This document shows positions 1 to 8,614 of a stretch of DNA of 64,000 bases, piece by piece. A model generated the notes under the pieces. That model was not told where the DNA came from, did not search any database, and was given only the letters and a program-made list of their open reading frames with translations. Source of the DNA: Bacillota bacterium (GTDB taxonomy: Bacteria > Bacillota > Clostridia > Oscillospirales > Acutalibacteraceae); NCBI GenBank assembly GCA_023418995.1, contig JAEZYP010000065.1, positions 1 to 64,000 of the forward strand, written 5' to 3'. Position 1 is the first letter of the stretch. The number at the start of each line of letters is the position of its first letter. The position numbers and the translations under genes are program-made.

Positions 1-1
1 A

Positions 2-77
2 TGGAGCTGCTAATGCGATTCGAACGCATGACCTCATCCTTACCAAGGATGTGCTCTGCCAACTGAGCCATAGCAGC
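2..77 (-). tRNA. tRNA-Thr (anticodon GGT)
   Basis: On the minus strand a full cloverleaf can be folded: acceptor GCTGCTA pairs with TAGCAGC, the anticodon stem CATCC/GGATG holds loop TTGGTAA (anticodon GGT, reading ACC/ACT), the T arm is ATGCG-TTCGAAT-CGCAT, and CCA is encoded at the 3' end. It follows tRNA-Asp by 3 nt and probably shares its promoter. Further tRNAs may lie beyond the left edge. Confidence 0.96.
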
Positions 78-80
78 AAA

Positions 81-157
81 TGGCGACTCGGATCGGGATC
101 GAACCGACGACCTCTAGCGTGACAGGCTAGCGTTCTAACCAGCTGAACTACCGAGCC
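81..157 (-). tRNA. tRNA-Asp (anticodon GTC)
   Basis: Minus-strand cloverleaf with acceptor GGCTCGG/CCGAGTC, anticodon arm CTAGC-CTGTCAC-GCTAG giving GTC (Asp), T arm with GTTCGATCC, discriminator G and encoded CCA. It is the first gene of a tRNA transcript that runs into tRNA-Thr. Confidence 0.96.
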
Positions 158-179
158 ATTTGGACTGACAACGTTTATT

Positions 180-208
180 ATTATACTGAATGTGACCGTT
201 ATTGTCAA
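180..208 (-). promoter_or_regulatory. sigma-A promoter of the tRNA-Asp/Thr operon
   Basis: On the minus strand a perfect -35 TTGACA (208-203), a 17-nt spacer and a perfect -10 TATAAT (185-180). The predicted start is near 173, about 15 nt before the tRNA-Asp 5' end, as expected for a stable-RNA promoter. Confidence 0.9.
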
Positions 209-252
209 CATCTAGTATAAAAATATTTATAATTATTTTTTTAGCCAAAAGG

Positions 253-284
253 CAAGGGGCTCAAGGTTTAGCTTAAGCCCCTTG
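253..284 (-). terminator. Terminator of the ABC exporter operon
   Basis: Inverted repeat CAAGGGGCT (253-261) / AGCCCCTTG (276-284). On the minus strand it follows the permease stop by about 70 nt and is followed by CCTTTT; on the plus strand by TCTCTTTTTC. Probably a Rho-independent terminator, though the U-tract is imperfect on the minus strand. Confidence 0.6.
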
Positions 285-352
285 TCTCTTTTTCAATCTA
301 TGGTTTGGCATATGGCAAGGGTGAGGCATGCACGATTTTTTCTGCGGCGCAA

Positions 353-1696
353 TCAATCCTGCTTAATTGCGGTCAATGCGCTGATTTTAACGGCGCGCCG
401 GGCTGGCTGCAACCCCGAGAGCAGCCCGACCATCGTCGCGAAAAGAAGGGCTCCAAGCGCCAGCCAGACGGGGATGACGGAGATTGTGGAGCCGGAAGCA
501 AAAAGCCCCCCCATTGCGTGACCGCCCTTTTGGTTCTGAGCGGCAGCCAGCGTATTGATGATAAACGATATGGTATAGCTAAAAATAATTCCGGCGGCGC
601 CGCCTATAAAACCGATTGCGCCCGCCTCCATTAAAAACATGGTGCGAATATTTGGTACCAGGCAGCCGAGCACCTTCATAATCCCGATTTCGCGCGTCCG
701 CTCATAAATAGACATGATCATTGTATTCGTAATGCCCAGTGCCGCCACCAGCAGGGAAATTGCCCCCAGCCCTCCCAAAATCATTTGGATGGTTCGCATT
801 TGCTCCTCCAGAGGCTTGCGAACGCTTTCCATGCTGTAGGTATCAAATCCCAGATCCTTAATTTTTTGTTCAACCGCGGCTACGTCTGAAACGGACTCCA
901 CCTTTACGCTTGCTCTTTCATATCCATTTTTATTCCCGTTGCCATCCTTTACGTTATTGAGCTTTCGGTATTTTTCCTCAAGCTTTTTCGCAAATGTTAT
1001 GTCCATAAAAATGCAGTGGCTTGGAGCGGGATTTTTGCCCCAGTCCTCAACAAGTGTGCCAACGCATTTCAATTTGATCGGTTTTGCTTTCGCGTTGGAG
1101 CCTTCCGGAATATTGACCGTGATCTGCAGCTTGTCGGTAAGAGGGTCCATGTAAGGATCGGGTAATTTTCCGTTTTTGTCCGGATTGGGGTAAACCATAT
1201 TATTGTTATTTTTTTTACTGTCTACAAAATCATAGGCCGCGTCTTTTCCAAACAGTACGGTCGTTTCATCAGCGCCCTCCGACGGCAGCTGACCCTTCTC
1301 AACCTGATAGCCAAAATCCTTAAGAGCGTTCATAGAAACACCGTAAATGGAGCCCTGATAGTCATATTTACCACTCTTGACCGTTGCCGCGCCGTAATCG
1401 AGGTTATATATCGGAGTAATGGCAACCACATTCTCGAATTTTTTTATTTTCTCCAGTGTTTTCTCGTCGAGTGCCTGAGCGTTGGAGGATCTTGATGAAG
1501 CGTTAATTGTGATGACAGTCAGGTCGCCCATATCCTTCATCATTTCTTCCATGCTTTGCCGGATGCCTATGCCGAATGAAATCATTACCACAATCGCGCA
1601 GGTACCGATTATGACGCCGGATACGGTCAAGAGAGTTCGTATCTTACGTTTAAATAGATTGCCAAACGCCATTGCTATCATATCTTTTAATTTCAT
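353..1696 (-). CDS. ABC transporter permease, FtsX/MacB type
   Basis: A 447-residue membrane permease. An N-terminal transmembrane helix (about 18-42, after a basic stretch KRKIRTLLT) is followed by a large extracytoplasmic MacB_PCD-like domain (about 45-290) and three C-terminal helices of an FtsX domain (about 305-335, 355-385, 405-430) with the usual loop containing ERTREIGIMK. The architecture is that of MacB-like exporters and lipoprotein-release permeases. It is third in an operon: ATPase, anchored surface protein, permease, with a 12-nt gap before it. The start ATG is preceded by GAGG. The ATPase is a separate gene, unlike E. coli MacB. The substrate cannot be read from sequence; peptide, antibiotic or envelope-stress export are all possible. 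Confidence 0.88.
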   Translation of the reverse strand: MKLKDMIAMAFGNLFKRKIRTLLTVSGVIIGTCAIVVMISFGIGIRQSMEEMMKDMGDLTVITINASSRSSNAQALDEKTLEKIKKFENVVAITPIYNLDYGAATVKSGKYDYQGSIYGVSMNALKDFGYQVEKGQLPSEGADETTVLFGKDAAYDFVDSKKNNNNMVYPNPDKNGKLPDPYMDPLTDKLQITVNIPEGSNAKAKPIKLKCVGTLVEDWGKNPAPSHCIFMDITFAKKLEEKYRKLNNVKDGNGNKNGYERASVKVESVSDVAAVEQKIKDLGFDTYSMESVRKPLEEQMRTIQMILGGLGAISLLVAALGITNTMIMSIYERTREIGIMKVLGCLVPNIRTMFLMEAGAIGFIGGAAGIIFSYTISFIINTLAAAQNQKGGHAMGGLFASGSTISVIPVWLALGALLFATMVGLLSGLQPARRAVKISALTAIKQD

Positions 1697-1708
1697 ATCA
1701 CGATTTCC

Positions 1709-3496
1709 TCATATCGCATCGTCATAATCATCGTTTTGTTCCAGCATGCGGAGCTTCTTCTTTTTCTGCTTTTTCAGGAAGATCAAAAAGCCGCCCGCAA
1801 TCAGAGCTGCTCCGCCGACTCCGGCCGCAGCTATCCAGAAGGGAAAAGCTTTTCCGGTATCCTCGTGGTTGGTGGGCTCCGAAGGCGTATCACTATTCGA
1901 GGGATCCTGATCAGATGTAACCTCGCAGGTAAACTCCTTGGTGAGAGTTTTGGTTGTACCGTTGGCGTCCTCGTAGCTGAATTCCGCGGTTCCCTTCAGC
2001 GTACCTTCTTCGTTCGGGGTGATGGATGCCTGATAGGAATCTCCGGTGCCGGTTTCAACGTTCCCGATATACGAATTCGCTTCGGCTGCGGTAAAGTTTC
2101 CGGTGAGCTTTACCGAGAGATTAAAGATTTTACTTTTGCCCTTGTTTACATAGTTGATATTCATCTGATTTTGCTGCCCGAGGAACATCGGACCCGAAAT
2201 TTCCGGGTCGTTGACTTCGAATCGGTCGGGTTGGGTCAGCGGAATCGCAACGGTCTCGTCTGCTTCCAGTGATTCCCGCTTGCTGTCGAGCACAGCCTCG
2301 TATTTAAAGGCAACGCTTACCCCGTACGATTTCGGCGCTGCGTCGGATTTCGGCAGCAGGGCGATCTGCTCTCGAATCGTCGTTCCACCCGCAAGCCGTG
2401 GAATAAAGAATGTATTGGAGGATTTCGCAGGAGTAAACGCGCCGCCTGCTTCTCCGCCCGAGCTTGTATCCGCGGCGGAGGATACCGTCATTTTTACGTT
2501 TTCTATCGCGGTCGTTCCGGTGTTCTTAATGTTCATGGTCAACACAAATTCTTTTCCGCCTGTTACCGCTTTTCCGCCGTAATCATAGCTTTCTATAATG
2601 ATCTGCGGCTTGCTGGAGCCAATGGCGGATGAAGAAGTGTCCTTGTCGGATTTTGTACCGGTCACAGGAACAAACACATTGTAGGCGGAGGGCGAGCTTG
2701 CCTCGTCCGAGTAGAGCTGCACCTTGATGATATAGTTTTTAGTGACCATTTTGGAGTTGCAAATCATAGGGAAGGAAATATTTACGGCGGAACCGGCATC
2801 CAGTGTATCAACGGTCTTGGTGTCCATCTGTCCGTCTACCGTAATTTCATCGGAGTTCAGACCGTCCAGTACGGCGGTCACGTGGTTGTTTTGAACATCC
2901 CCGTTGTTTTTTACCGATAAATTCAGAGTGAAACGCTCCCCCTCCTTGATTCCGCTTCGGTTCAGGCTATAGGACTGCATGGTCAGGTCGGAGCGGTCGC
3001 TGCCGGAGGAAGCGGCGGTCACCTGACATTCTGTAATCGTTTTTTGGAGAGTAAAAGTATTATCACCTATTTTAATTGTAAACTTTAAAACCGCCGGTCC
3101 TTTCCCTACATATCTCATATTTTTTTCTGGTATGTTAAGTTTCATATAATTACCACTATCAATCAAAATTGCCGGATCAACATCTGAATTGTAAGAACTG
3201 GATGTAATGTCGTTATCAATATAGGTATATGGTTTAGTCTGTAGTCCTGCAATTGATCCATTTGGACTAGTAACAGAAATGCTTTGTATTGTACTAGCAT
3301 CATTTCCATAGAAGTAGAAATCCGCTTCAAAGCTACTGCCTTTACTGATACTTGGCGTTTGAGCATTGGAGATAATTTTATAGGTGACCCTAATGTCCGT
3401 CGAAGCTTTTACATTCAAATCATATTGAAAAACAGCAGTAACCGTCAGGATCAGCGCTAAAAAAACACCCACCAGTGCCTTTGCTTTTTTGTTCAT
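1709..3496 (-). CDS. Secreted membrane-anchored surface protein of the ABC operon (CARDB/S-layer-like repeats)
   Basis: About 595 residues from the ATG at 3496, which has AAGGAGGAACT upstream; an ATG 57 nt further upstream lies inside the ATPase gene and lacks a ribosome site. An N-terminal signal helix (about 7-28) precedes a long extracellular region with at least three beta-rich modules of the kind that align NNGD or NTGT motifs (VKNNGDVQN, IKNTGTTAIEN, YVNKGKSKIFN), resembling CARDB/COG1361 domains. The C-terminus has a PSEPTNHEDTG linker, one transmembrane helix (about residues 555-580) and a lysine-rich cytoplasmic tail. It sits between ATPase and permease where MacAB-like systems carry a periplasmic-adaptor-type partner, so it may be an exoplasmic accessory subunit (inference). 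The Lys-rich tail argues against sortase anchoring. Confidence 0.78.
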   Translation of the reverse strand: MNKKAKALVGVFLALILTVTAVFQYDLNVKASTDIRVTYKIISNAQTPSISKGSSFEADFYFYGNDASTIQSISVTSPNGSIAGLQTKPYTYIDNDITSSSYNSDVDPAILIDSGNYMKLNIPEKNMRYVGKGPAVLKFTIKIGDNTFTLQKTITECQVTAASSGSDRSDLTMQSYSLNRSGIKEGERFTLNLSVKNNGDVQNNHVTAVLDGLNSDEITVDGQMDTKTVDTLDAGSAVNISFPMICNSKMVTKNYIIKVQLYSDEASSPSAYNVFVPVTGTKSDKDTSSSAIGSSKPQIIIESYDYGGKAVTGGKEFVLTMNIKNTGTTAIENVKMTVSSAADTSSGGEAGGAFTPAKSSNTFFIPRLAGGTTIREQIALLPKSDAAPKSYGVSVAFKYEAVLDSKRESLEADETVAIPLTQPDRFEVNDPEISGPMFLGQQNQMNINYVNKGKSKIFNLSVKLTGNFTAAEANSYIGNVETGTGDSYQASITPNEEGTLKGTAEFSYEDANGTTKTLTKEFTCEVTSDQDPSNSDTPSEPTNHEDTGKAFPFWIAAAGVGGAALIAGGFLIFLKKQKKKKLRMLEQNDDYDDAI

Positions 3497-3497
3497 T

Positions 3498-4220
3498 TTA
3501 TAGTTCCTCCTTGCATTCCGGTCTTCCGGCGATTGATTCGTTGACTTCATCACTGTTTACATTGCCGTCGTGAATCGTAACAATTCGATCGGCATATTTT
3601 GCAATTTCAATGTCATGAGTCACAATGATTAGAGTTTCCTGATATTTTCGTGCCATTGCGACCATGATTTCCATAACTTCCTGGCTGGTTTTACTGTCCA
3701 GATTTCCGGTTGGCTCATCGGCGAACACGATTTTCGGTTTGGCGACGAACGCGCGGGCGATTCCCACCCTTTGCTGCTGACCGCCGCTCATTTGTGTCGG
3801 CTTGTGCAGCAAACGGTTCCCCAGATGGACTGCTCGGAGCATATGTAAGGCAGCTTTTGCCCTCTGACTTTCCTCCATTCCTTTAAATACAAGGGGAAGG
3901 GCGACATTTTCCAACGCGGTAAGGGTCGGCATCAGGTTATAGGACTGAAAAATAAATCCGATATTTTTCTGGCGGAAGAGCGCCCACTGCTTTTCAGAAA
4001 GCTCGGATACATTTATTCCGTCAATGACCACATTGCCTTTGGAGGGGCTTTCCAGCCCGGCCAAAATATTCAGCAGTGTGGATTTTCCGGAGCCGGAGGT
4101 TCCCAGAATGCAGCAAATCTCCCCACTTTCGATTTCCAGGTTAATTCGATTCAAAGCAACAATTTTTTCATTTTCTACCCGGTAAATCTTGCGGATATCT
4201 TTCACGCTTATCAGGCTCAT
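3498..4220 (-). CDS. ABC transporter ATP-binding protein (MacB/LolD-like)
   Basis: A 240-residue nucleotide-binding subunit starting at MSLISVKD, where AGGAG lies 5-6 nt upstream; a longer reading to 4286 has no ribosome site. Motifs are complete: Walker A GTSGSGKST, Q-loop FIFQSYNLMPTLTALENV, signature MSGGQQQRVGIARA, Walker B IVFADEPTGNLD and H-loop IIVTHDIE. The sequence around TGNLD is characteristic of the MacB/LolD/FtsE branch. It is first in the operon; its stop is 1 nt from the surface-protein start, whose ribosome site lies within this gene, so translation is probably coupled. Confidence 0.93.
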   Translation of the reverse strand: MSLISVKDIRKIYRVENEKIVALNRINLEIESGEICCILGTSGSGKSTLLNILAGLESPSKGNVVIDGINVSELSEKQWALFRQKNIGFIFQSYNLMPTLTALENVALPLVFKGMEESQRAKAALHMLRAVHLGNRLLHKPTQMSGGQQQRVGIARAFVAKPKIVFADEPTGNLDSKTSQEVMEIMVAMARKYQETLIIVTHDIEIAKYADRIVTIHDGNVNSDEVNESIAGRPECKEEL

Positions 4221-4481
4221 AAAAACTCCTATTGAAGAAAATTTTTCAGGGCGGCGCTGAAGAGAACAGGACAAGAATAGTGCCAATATTTACTAATATC
4301 ATAATATATTACAGCCTTAAAAACAATAAACAAATGTGTAACGATTGCTTCAATTTAGTTACATTATTTCTAAATAAATAAATTATACGGCACATCCGTT
4401 CGTCTTTAAAAAAATCTCGAGCGGTCAAAAGCTGGCCGAATTTTAAAGACGGGCTGAAAATAAATGTTCTGAATAGCGAAA
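4221..4481. other. Intergenic leader upstream of the ABC operon
   Basis: An AT-rich stretch of about 260 nt between the ABC operon start and the asnB terminator. It must contain the ABC promoter but I cannot pick a convincing -35/-10 pair, and I see no open reading frame with a ribosome site. Confidence 0.5.
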
Positions 4482-4523
4482 AGCCACCCGATTACCCGCA
4501 AGCAGCGGATTCTTCGGATGGCT
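4482..4523 (-). terminator. asnB terminator
   Basis: Outer stem AGCCACCCGA (4482-4491) / TCGGATGGCT (4514-4523) with one G-U pair, and a nested stem CCGC (4496-4499) / GCGG (4505-4508). On the minus strand it is followed by TTTTCGC, about 40 nt past the asnB stop. Confidence 0.72.
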
Positions 4524-4563
4524 GTGGTGTTTTATCGCTTGAATATTCATGGAGTCTTTATTA

Positions 4564-6417
4564 TTACAATTCTAACGTAATTTCATAACGCTTCATCCAG
4601 TCGTTAACCTGTAGCAGATAAGCCATAAGCTGAGGTCCAGCCATCAGCTGCCCGAACCACGGCTTGCCGTAGTCAGACGACTCTCCCAAAAAGTCTTTGA
4701 CCGCATTTTTACTGATCAGCTTATGAATCGGTTCCTCGCTGTCCGCCATGACTGTTTCAAGGCGCTGCCTTAAAATATTTTCATAGGACGGATTATGTGT
4801 TTTGGGATACGGACTCTTTTTACGATACAGAACATCTTCGGGCAGCCAAGGCTTTGCCGCATCGCGGAGCAGCCCCTTTACGATGCCGTCGTGGCATTTG
4901 TAGCTCCAGGGCGCGTTGAAGACATACTGAACAATGCGGTGGTCAGCGTAGGGAACACGTACCTCCAGACCACTTGCCATACTGGCACGATCCTTGCGGT
5001 CCAACAGAGTGGACATGAACCAGTTGATATTCAGGAAGGAGATTTCCCTGCGGCGTTTCTCCTGTGCGCTTTCGCCCTCCAAAACTGGCACGGCGGCAAT
5101 GGATTCTTCGTATCTTTGGTTTACGTATTCCTCAAGGTTCAGCGCTTCAGCAATTTCAGGCTTCAGCAGACTTTTCCGAATAGTCAAATCGGGCGACCAC
5201 GGGAAGCAGTGCCCATCAAACGCTTCTTTTTTGTGGAACCACGGGTAACCGCCGAATACTTCGTCCGCGCATTCCCCGCTGATACCAACGACATGGTTCT
5301 TTTTTATCAGGTTACAGAAATGAAGGAGGGATGAGTCAATATCCGCCATCCCCGGTAAATCCTTCGCTCTTACGGAATCATAAAGCCGGTCGGCAAGGCT
5401 GACGTTATCACATTCCAGATAGCTGTGGTTCGTTTTGCAAAAATCGACCATTTTATCCACCCAGGGGCGATCGGCGTCCGGTTGGAACGCGTTTGGCTTA
5501 AAGAAGGTTTCGTTCCCGGTAAAATCAAAGGAATAAGTGGAAAGAACCTGCCCGGCTTCGCGGTAGCTTCGGGAAGCAATCGCGGTAATGATACTGGAAT
5601 CAAGCCCGCCGGAAAGCAGGGTACACAGCGGTACGTCTGAAACAAGCTGTCGCGTCACCGTGTCCTCCAGCAGATATCGAACATGCTTTACCGTATCCTC
5701 ATAGCTATCCGGGTGCTCATAGCTCTTCAGCTCAAAATAAGGATGGGTCTCCAATCCGTTCCGGTCATAGACGGCAAAATGGCCGGGCCTAATTTCATAA
5801 ATATCCTTGAATACGCCGATTCCGGCGGTTCTGGCAGGCCCCAAGCCGAAAACCTCGCATAATCCCTGCCGGTCAATTACCGGATTGATTCCCGGATATT
5901 CGAAAAGCGCCTTCATTTCCGAGCCGAATACCAGCCTGCCGTTTTCAATGGAATAGAACAGCGGCTTCACCCCAAAACGGTCGCGGCACAGGAAGCAGCA
6001 GTCTCGTCTTTCATCGTCAATTGCAAAGGCAAAAATCCCGTTCAGCTTTTCCGCGCACGCAAAGCCAAACTGCAAATAGCATTTCAGCAGTACCTCCGTA
6101 TCGCTGTTCGTTTGAAAAGTATGTCCCAGAGCCTTCAGCTCATCACGCAGCTCACCGGTATTGTAAAGCTCACCGTTATAGACGATCGTGCAGCTGAATC
6201 CATCCATTGACGCGGTCATCGGCTGTTTTCCGCCCTCGATGTCTACAACCGCAAGCCTCGCGTGGGCAAGCGCGGCGTGTGAGGAAACATGTATCCCGCT
6301 GTCATCCGGTCCGCGGTGCTTCAGGCGGCTGCCCATTCTCTTGGCCAGGGCGCCCCAAAAAAGCGCCTCGTCACTCAAGTCATCGTTATAATCGCAAAAT
6401 CCCGCAATCCCGCACAT
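4564..6417 (-). CDS. asnB: Asparagine synthase (glutamine-hydrolysing)
   Basis: Class B asparagine synthetase of 617 residues: an N-terminal Ntn glutaminase domain transfers ammonia to a C-terminal domain that adenylates aspartate. The start is set by chemistry: catalytic Cys must be residue 2, giving MCGIAGF at 6417 (GCGAGG upstream), not the ATG 51 nt earlier. Visible motifs are HRGPDDSG, YNGELYN, and the PP-loop LLSGGLDSS, plus GECADEVFGGYPW in the synthetase domain. It is monocistronic, with its own terminator downstream. Such long AsnB proteins are common in Firmicutes. Confidence in function is high. Confidence 0.94.
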   Translation of the reverse strand: MCGIAGFCDYNDDLSDEALFWGALAKRMGSRLKHRGPDDSGIHVSSHAALAHARLAVVDIEGGKQPMTASMDGFSCTIVYNGELYNTGELRDELKALGHTFQTNSDTEVLLKCYLQFGFACAEKLNGIFAFAIDDERRDCCFLCRDRFGVKPLFYSIENGRLVFGSEMKALFEYPGINPVIDRQGLCEVFGLGPARTAGIGVFKDIYEIRPGHFAVYDRNGLETHPYFELKSYEHPDSYEDTVKHVRYLLEDTVTRQLVSDVPLCTLLSGGLDSSIITAIASRSYREAGQVLSTYSFDFTGNETFFKPNAFQPDADRPWVDKMVDFCKTNHSYLECDNVSLADRLYDSVRAKDLPGMADIDSSLLHFCNLIKKNHVVGISGECADEVFGGYPWFHKKEAFDGHCFPWSPDLTIRKSLLKPEIAEALNLEEYVNQRYEESIAAVPVLEGESAQEKRRREISFLNINWFMSTLLDRKDRASMASGLEVRVPYADHRIVQYVFNAPWSYKCHDGIVKGLLRDAAKPWLPEDVLYRKKSPYPKTHNPSYENILRQRLETVMADSEEPIHKLISKNAVKDFLGESSDYGKPWFGQLMAGPQLMAYLLQVNDWMKRYEITLEL

Positions 6418-6534
6418 GGTAATAACCTCGCTTTCTCTTTCTGTTTTTATATTATGTGAATTTGCCATTATGGTTCACAAAATGCCGGAAAAAGAAAATT
6501 GTAAAGTGGAGGGCACGTGGAATTTCAGTTTATA

Positions 6535-6562
6535 ATAAAAAACGCCCGGCAGTGCCGGACGC
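6535..6562 (-). terminator. Terminator after the AraC/DUF1836 operon
   Basis: Stem CGCCCGGC (6543-6550) / GCCGGACG (6554-6561) with a 3-nt loop. On the minus strand it is followed by TTTTTTATT, directly after the DUF1836 stop. A canonical Rho-independent terminator. Confidence 0.88.
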
Positions 6563-6567
6563 AACTC

Positions 6568-7119
6568 TTATTTTTCTTCTTTTCCTTTTTTAAGCTCCGT
6601 CGCGGCAAGCTCGCTTAATATTCGTTCCGAAGCGGTTCTTCGCGCGTTCGCCTCCACCGAAAGTTCAATCGCCAGGCGGGTCAGCTCGGCTTCTCCTTTT
6701 GGAACCGCGGATTCCACACGCTTGCAAACTTCCTTCATCGCGGCAGATTGCGCGTCGCAAAAACGGTCGTACATCTCGCTTTTTGAGGCATCCTCCAAAA
6801 GAGCCTTAATCAGTATGGAAATATCCGGAATGGACAAAACCTGCTTTAGCAGGCAGATGACCGTTAAAAGTGCCAGATGGTCGCGGGAGTATTTTTTTTG
6901 CTCGGGGCGGGGAAGAACACCGTCCTTTACATAATTGTTAATCATACTTGAAGTCAGCAGCGTATTGTCACTGCGTTCAAAAAGGTTCAGCTGCTTATCC
7001 ATATAGGTAAGAACCTGATCCATATACAAATAGATTTCAGGCAGCCGATCCCATTGAACAGCGCCGTATTCTTTGATTTCCTTTGCCCATTCGGCAACCT
7101 TTTCCAAGGCTTCGCTCAT
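6568..7119 (-). CDS. DUF1836 domain-containing protein
   Basis: A 183-residue protein of the DUF1836 family, recognisable from the LLTSSMINNYVKDGVLPRPEQKKYSRDHLALLTVICLLKQVLSI-type region (residues about 55-100), which resembles a MerR-like winged-helix segment. The function of the family is not established. Its ATG overlaps the TGA of the upstream AraC regulator by 4 nt (ATGA) and its GGAGG site lies inside that gene, so the two are translationally coupled. A terminator follows at once. A co-regulator role with the AraC protein is only an inference. Confidence 0.82.
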   Translation of the reverse strand: MSEALEKVAEWAKEIKEYGAVQWDRLPEIYLYMDQVLTYMDKQLNLFERSDNTLLTSSMINNYVKDGVLPRPEQKKYSRDHLALLTVICLLKQVLSIPDISILIKALLEDASKSEMYDRFCDAQSAAMKEVCKRVESAVPKGEAELTRLAIELSVEANARRTASERILSELAATELKKGKEEK

Positions 7120-7967
7120 TTTGTATCCTCCTTTTTTGCGGCTTTGCTTGTGCCGGCGTATTTGCTGGGCGGGACACCCATAATCTTTTTAAACACCCGT
7201 GAAAAATAAAGCTGGTCAGAGAAACCGGTGGAATAGGCGACTTCGCCGACGGAGAGCTTTTTGTTTTCGAGCAATTCAACACCCTTGCTGATGCGGAAAC
7301 GCATCAGGTATTCATTGGGCGGCATGGAAACATGCTGCATAAAAAGGCGGTACAGATGGCTCCTGCTGATTCCGGCGCTTGCGGCTACCTCGTTCACGTC
7401 GATATCTCTTGAAAAATTGTAATCGATGTATTTGATAGCCTTCTGCACGTATTCGAATCCATTGGCGTGCTGCGCAGTCTGATTGCCGAATATATCCATC
7501 AGCGCGGCCAAAAACTTCAGCAGCCCTGAAACCATCCGTGCCTCTTCGCTGGGGCTGGAGCCGGAGCTTTTGCGGATATTTTCCATCAGATCAAAAAGAA
7601 GCTGATCCTTATCATAATGAAAGACAGGAGTATTGAGCAATCCCGTTTGGCTCATGAGCCTTTTTGCGTCGCTGCCGTTGAAGCCCACCCAGCAGTACTC
7701 CCACGGGTCATTTTCATCGGCGGTATAGCAGGCGATTCGTGACGGCTCCAGAAGAAATCCGTCACCTACGGAAAGGCTGTAGCTTCTGCCCCCGGCTGTG
7801 AAAACGCCGCGCCCGGAAATAACATAATGAATCAAATAATGGTCGCGAACCGCGGGTCCCCAGGAGTGCAATGAGCCGCAGCGCTGTATCCCGCAGCTGT
7901 AAACAGCCAAACCGAGGCTGTTATGAACCGCTACTTTAAAAGAATGGCGGAATTCTTCGTTTGTCAT
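7116..7967 (-). CDS. AraC-family transcriptional regulator (cupin + HTH)
   Basis: About 283 residues. The N-terminal AraC_binding cupin (about 20-150, with YLIHYVISGRGVFTAGG and DGFLLEP) senses a ligand; the C-terminal double HTH (about 185-280) shows VNEVAASAGISRSHLYRLFMQHV and VGEVAYSTGFSDQLYFSRVFKKIMGVPPSKYA. This pattern is typical of sugar regulators. The start is uncertain: ATG at 7967 (MTNEEF) has GGGAGG 13 nt upstream; ATG at 7991 has none. A three-codon frame ATG-AAC-CCA-TGA begins 5 nt after that GGGAGG and its stop overlaps the 7967 ATG, which could couple translation. It is divergent from the decarboxylase genes. Confidence 0.88.
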   Translation of the reverse strand: MTNEEFRHSFKVAVHNSLGLAVYSCGIQRCGSLHSWGPAVRDHYLIHYVISGRGVFTAGGRSYSLSVGDGFLLEPSRIACYTADENDPWEYCWVGFNGSDAKRLMSQTGLLNTPVFHYDKDQLLFDLMENIRKSSGSSPSEEARMVSGLLKFLAALMDIFGNQTAQHANGFEYVQKAIKYIDYNFSRDIDVNEVAASAGISRSHLYRLFMQHVSMPPNEYLMRFRISKGVELLENKKLSVGEVAYSTGFSDQLYFSRVFKKIMGVPPSKYAGTSKAAKKEDTK

Positions 7968-8057
7968 GGGTTCATTGTAACCTCCCAGCATATATTACCT
8001 ATATTATAAATCGAAGCAATCTGATATTCAACTAAAAACAGTTCGTATAAAAATAAA

Positions 8058-8086
8058 TTGAATTTCCAACGACAATCGGTTATAAT
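8058..8086 (+). promoter_or_regulatory. sigma-A promoter of the Na+-decarboxylase genes
   Basis: -35 TTGAAT (8058-8063), 17-nt spacer, -10 TATAAT (8081-8086). Transcription would start near 8093, leaving a leader of about 95-115 nt before the gamma-subunit start. Confidence 0.82.
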
Positions 8087-8209
8087 AAACATAAATTTAT
8101 TTACATGAATCGCCAATTATCTTTCCAAATTTAATATACAAATTGGTAAAAAGTGAGAATTAATAAAGATAAGACGGCGGAGTGAATGGGAAAAGGATGG
8201 GATAAGCTT

Positions 8210-8593
8210 ATGAATTTTGAACAAGAAGTGCAGCTCTCTATAACGGTTTTATTTACCGGGCTCGTGATTGTTTTTGTTATGCTGATTGCATTGACATTCA
8301 TTATCAAAGGATACGGAGCGGTCGTCAATAGAATTCAGAACAAAATGTCAGGCGATGCGAAAAGCACAGCTGACGACTCGACACCCGTGCTGATTGCTCA
8401 AAAGAACGCTCCTAAAACAAGCACTTCTTCCGCAAACGGTGCAGTTTCGGGAGAAGTAGTCGCCGCAATTTCCGCCGCAGTTTATATGATGTACGGCGCT
8501 TCGTATGAAGTAACAAATATTCGCCGCGCCGCGCGACCAAACCGCTCTGCATGGAAAGCAGCGGGGCTACTTGAAAACACACGCCCTTTTTAA
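8210..8593 (+). CDS. Na+-translocating decarboxylase, gamma subunit (OadG family)
   Basis: A 127-residue small membrane subunit: one N-terminal helix (about 10-35, ITVLFTGLVIVFVMLIALTFI), a variable Ala/Thr/Lys linker, and the C-terminal signature SGEVVAAISAAVYMMYG ... SAWKAAGLLENTRPF, which is diagnostic of OadG/MmdD-type subunits. These hold together oxaloacetate, methylmalonyl-CoA or glutaconyl-CoA decarboxylase complexes that pump Na+. The start may be ATG 8210 (GGATGGG upstream) or ATG 8186 (GGCGGAG upstream). It is followed 21 nt later by the beta subunit. No carboxyltransferase or biotin carrier gene lies nearby. Confidence 0.85.
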   Translation: MNFEQEVQLSITVLFTGLVIVFVMLIALTFIIKGYGAVVNRIQNKMSGDAKSTADDSTPVLIAQKNAPKTSTSSANGAVSGEVVAAISAAVYMMYGASYEVTNIRRAARPNRSAWKAAGLLENTRPF

Positions 8594-8614
8594 CACTGCC
8601 TTTAAATACATTGA

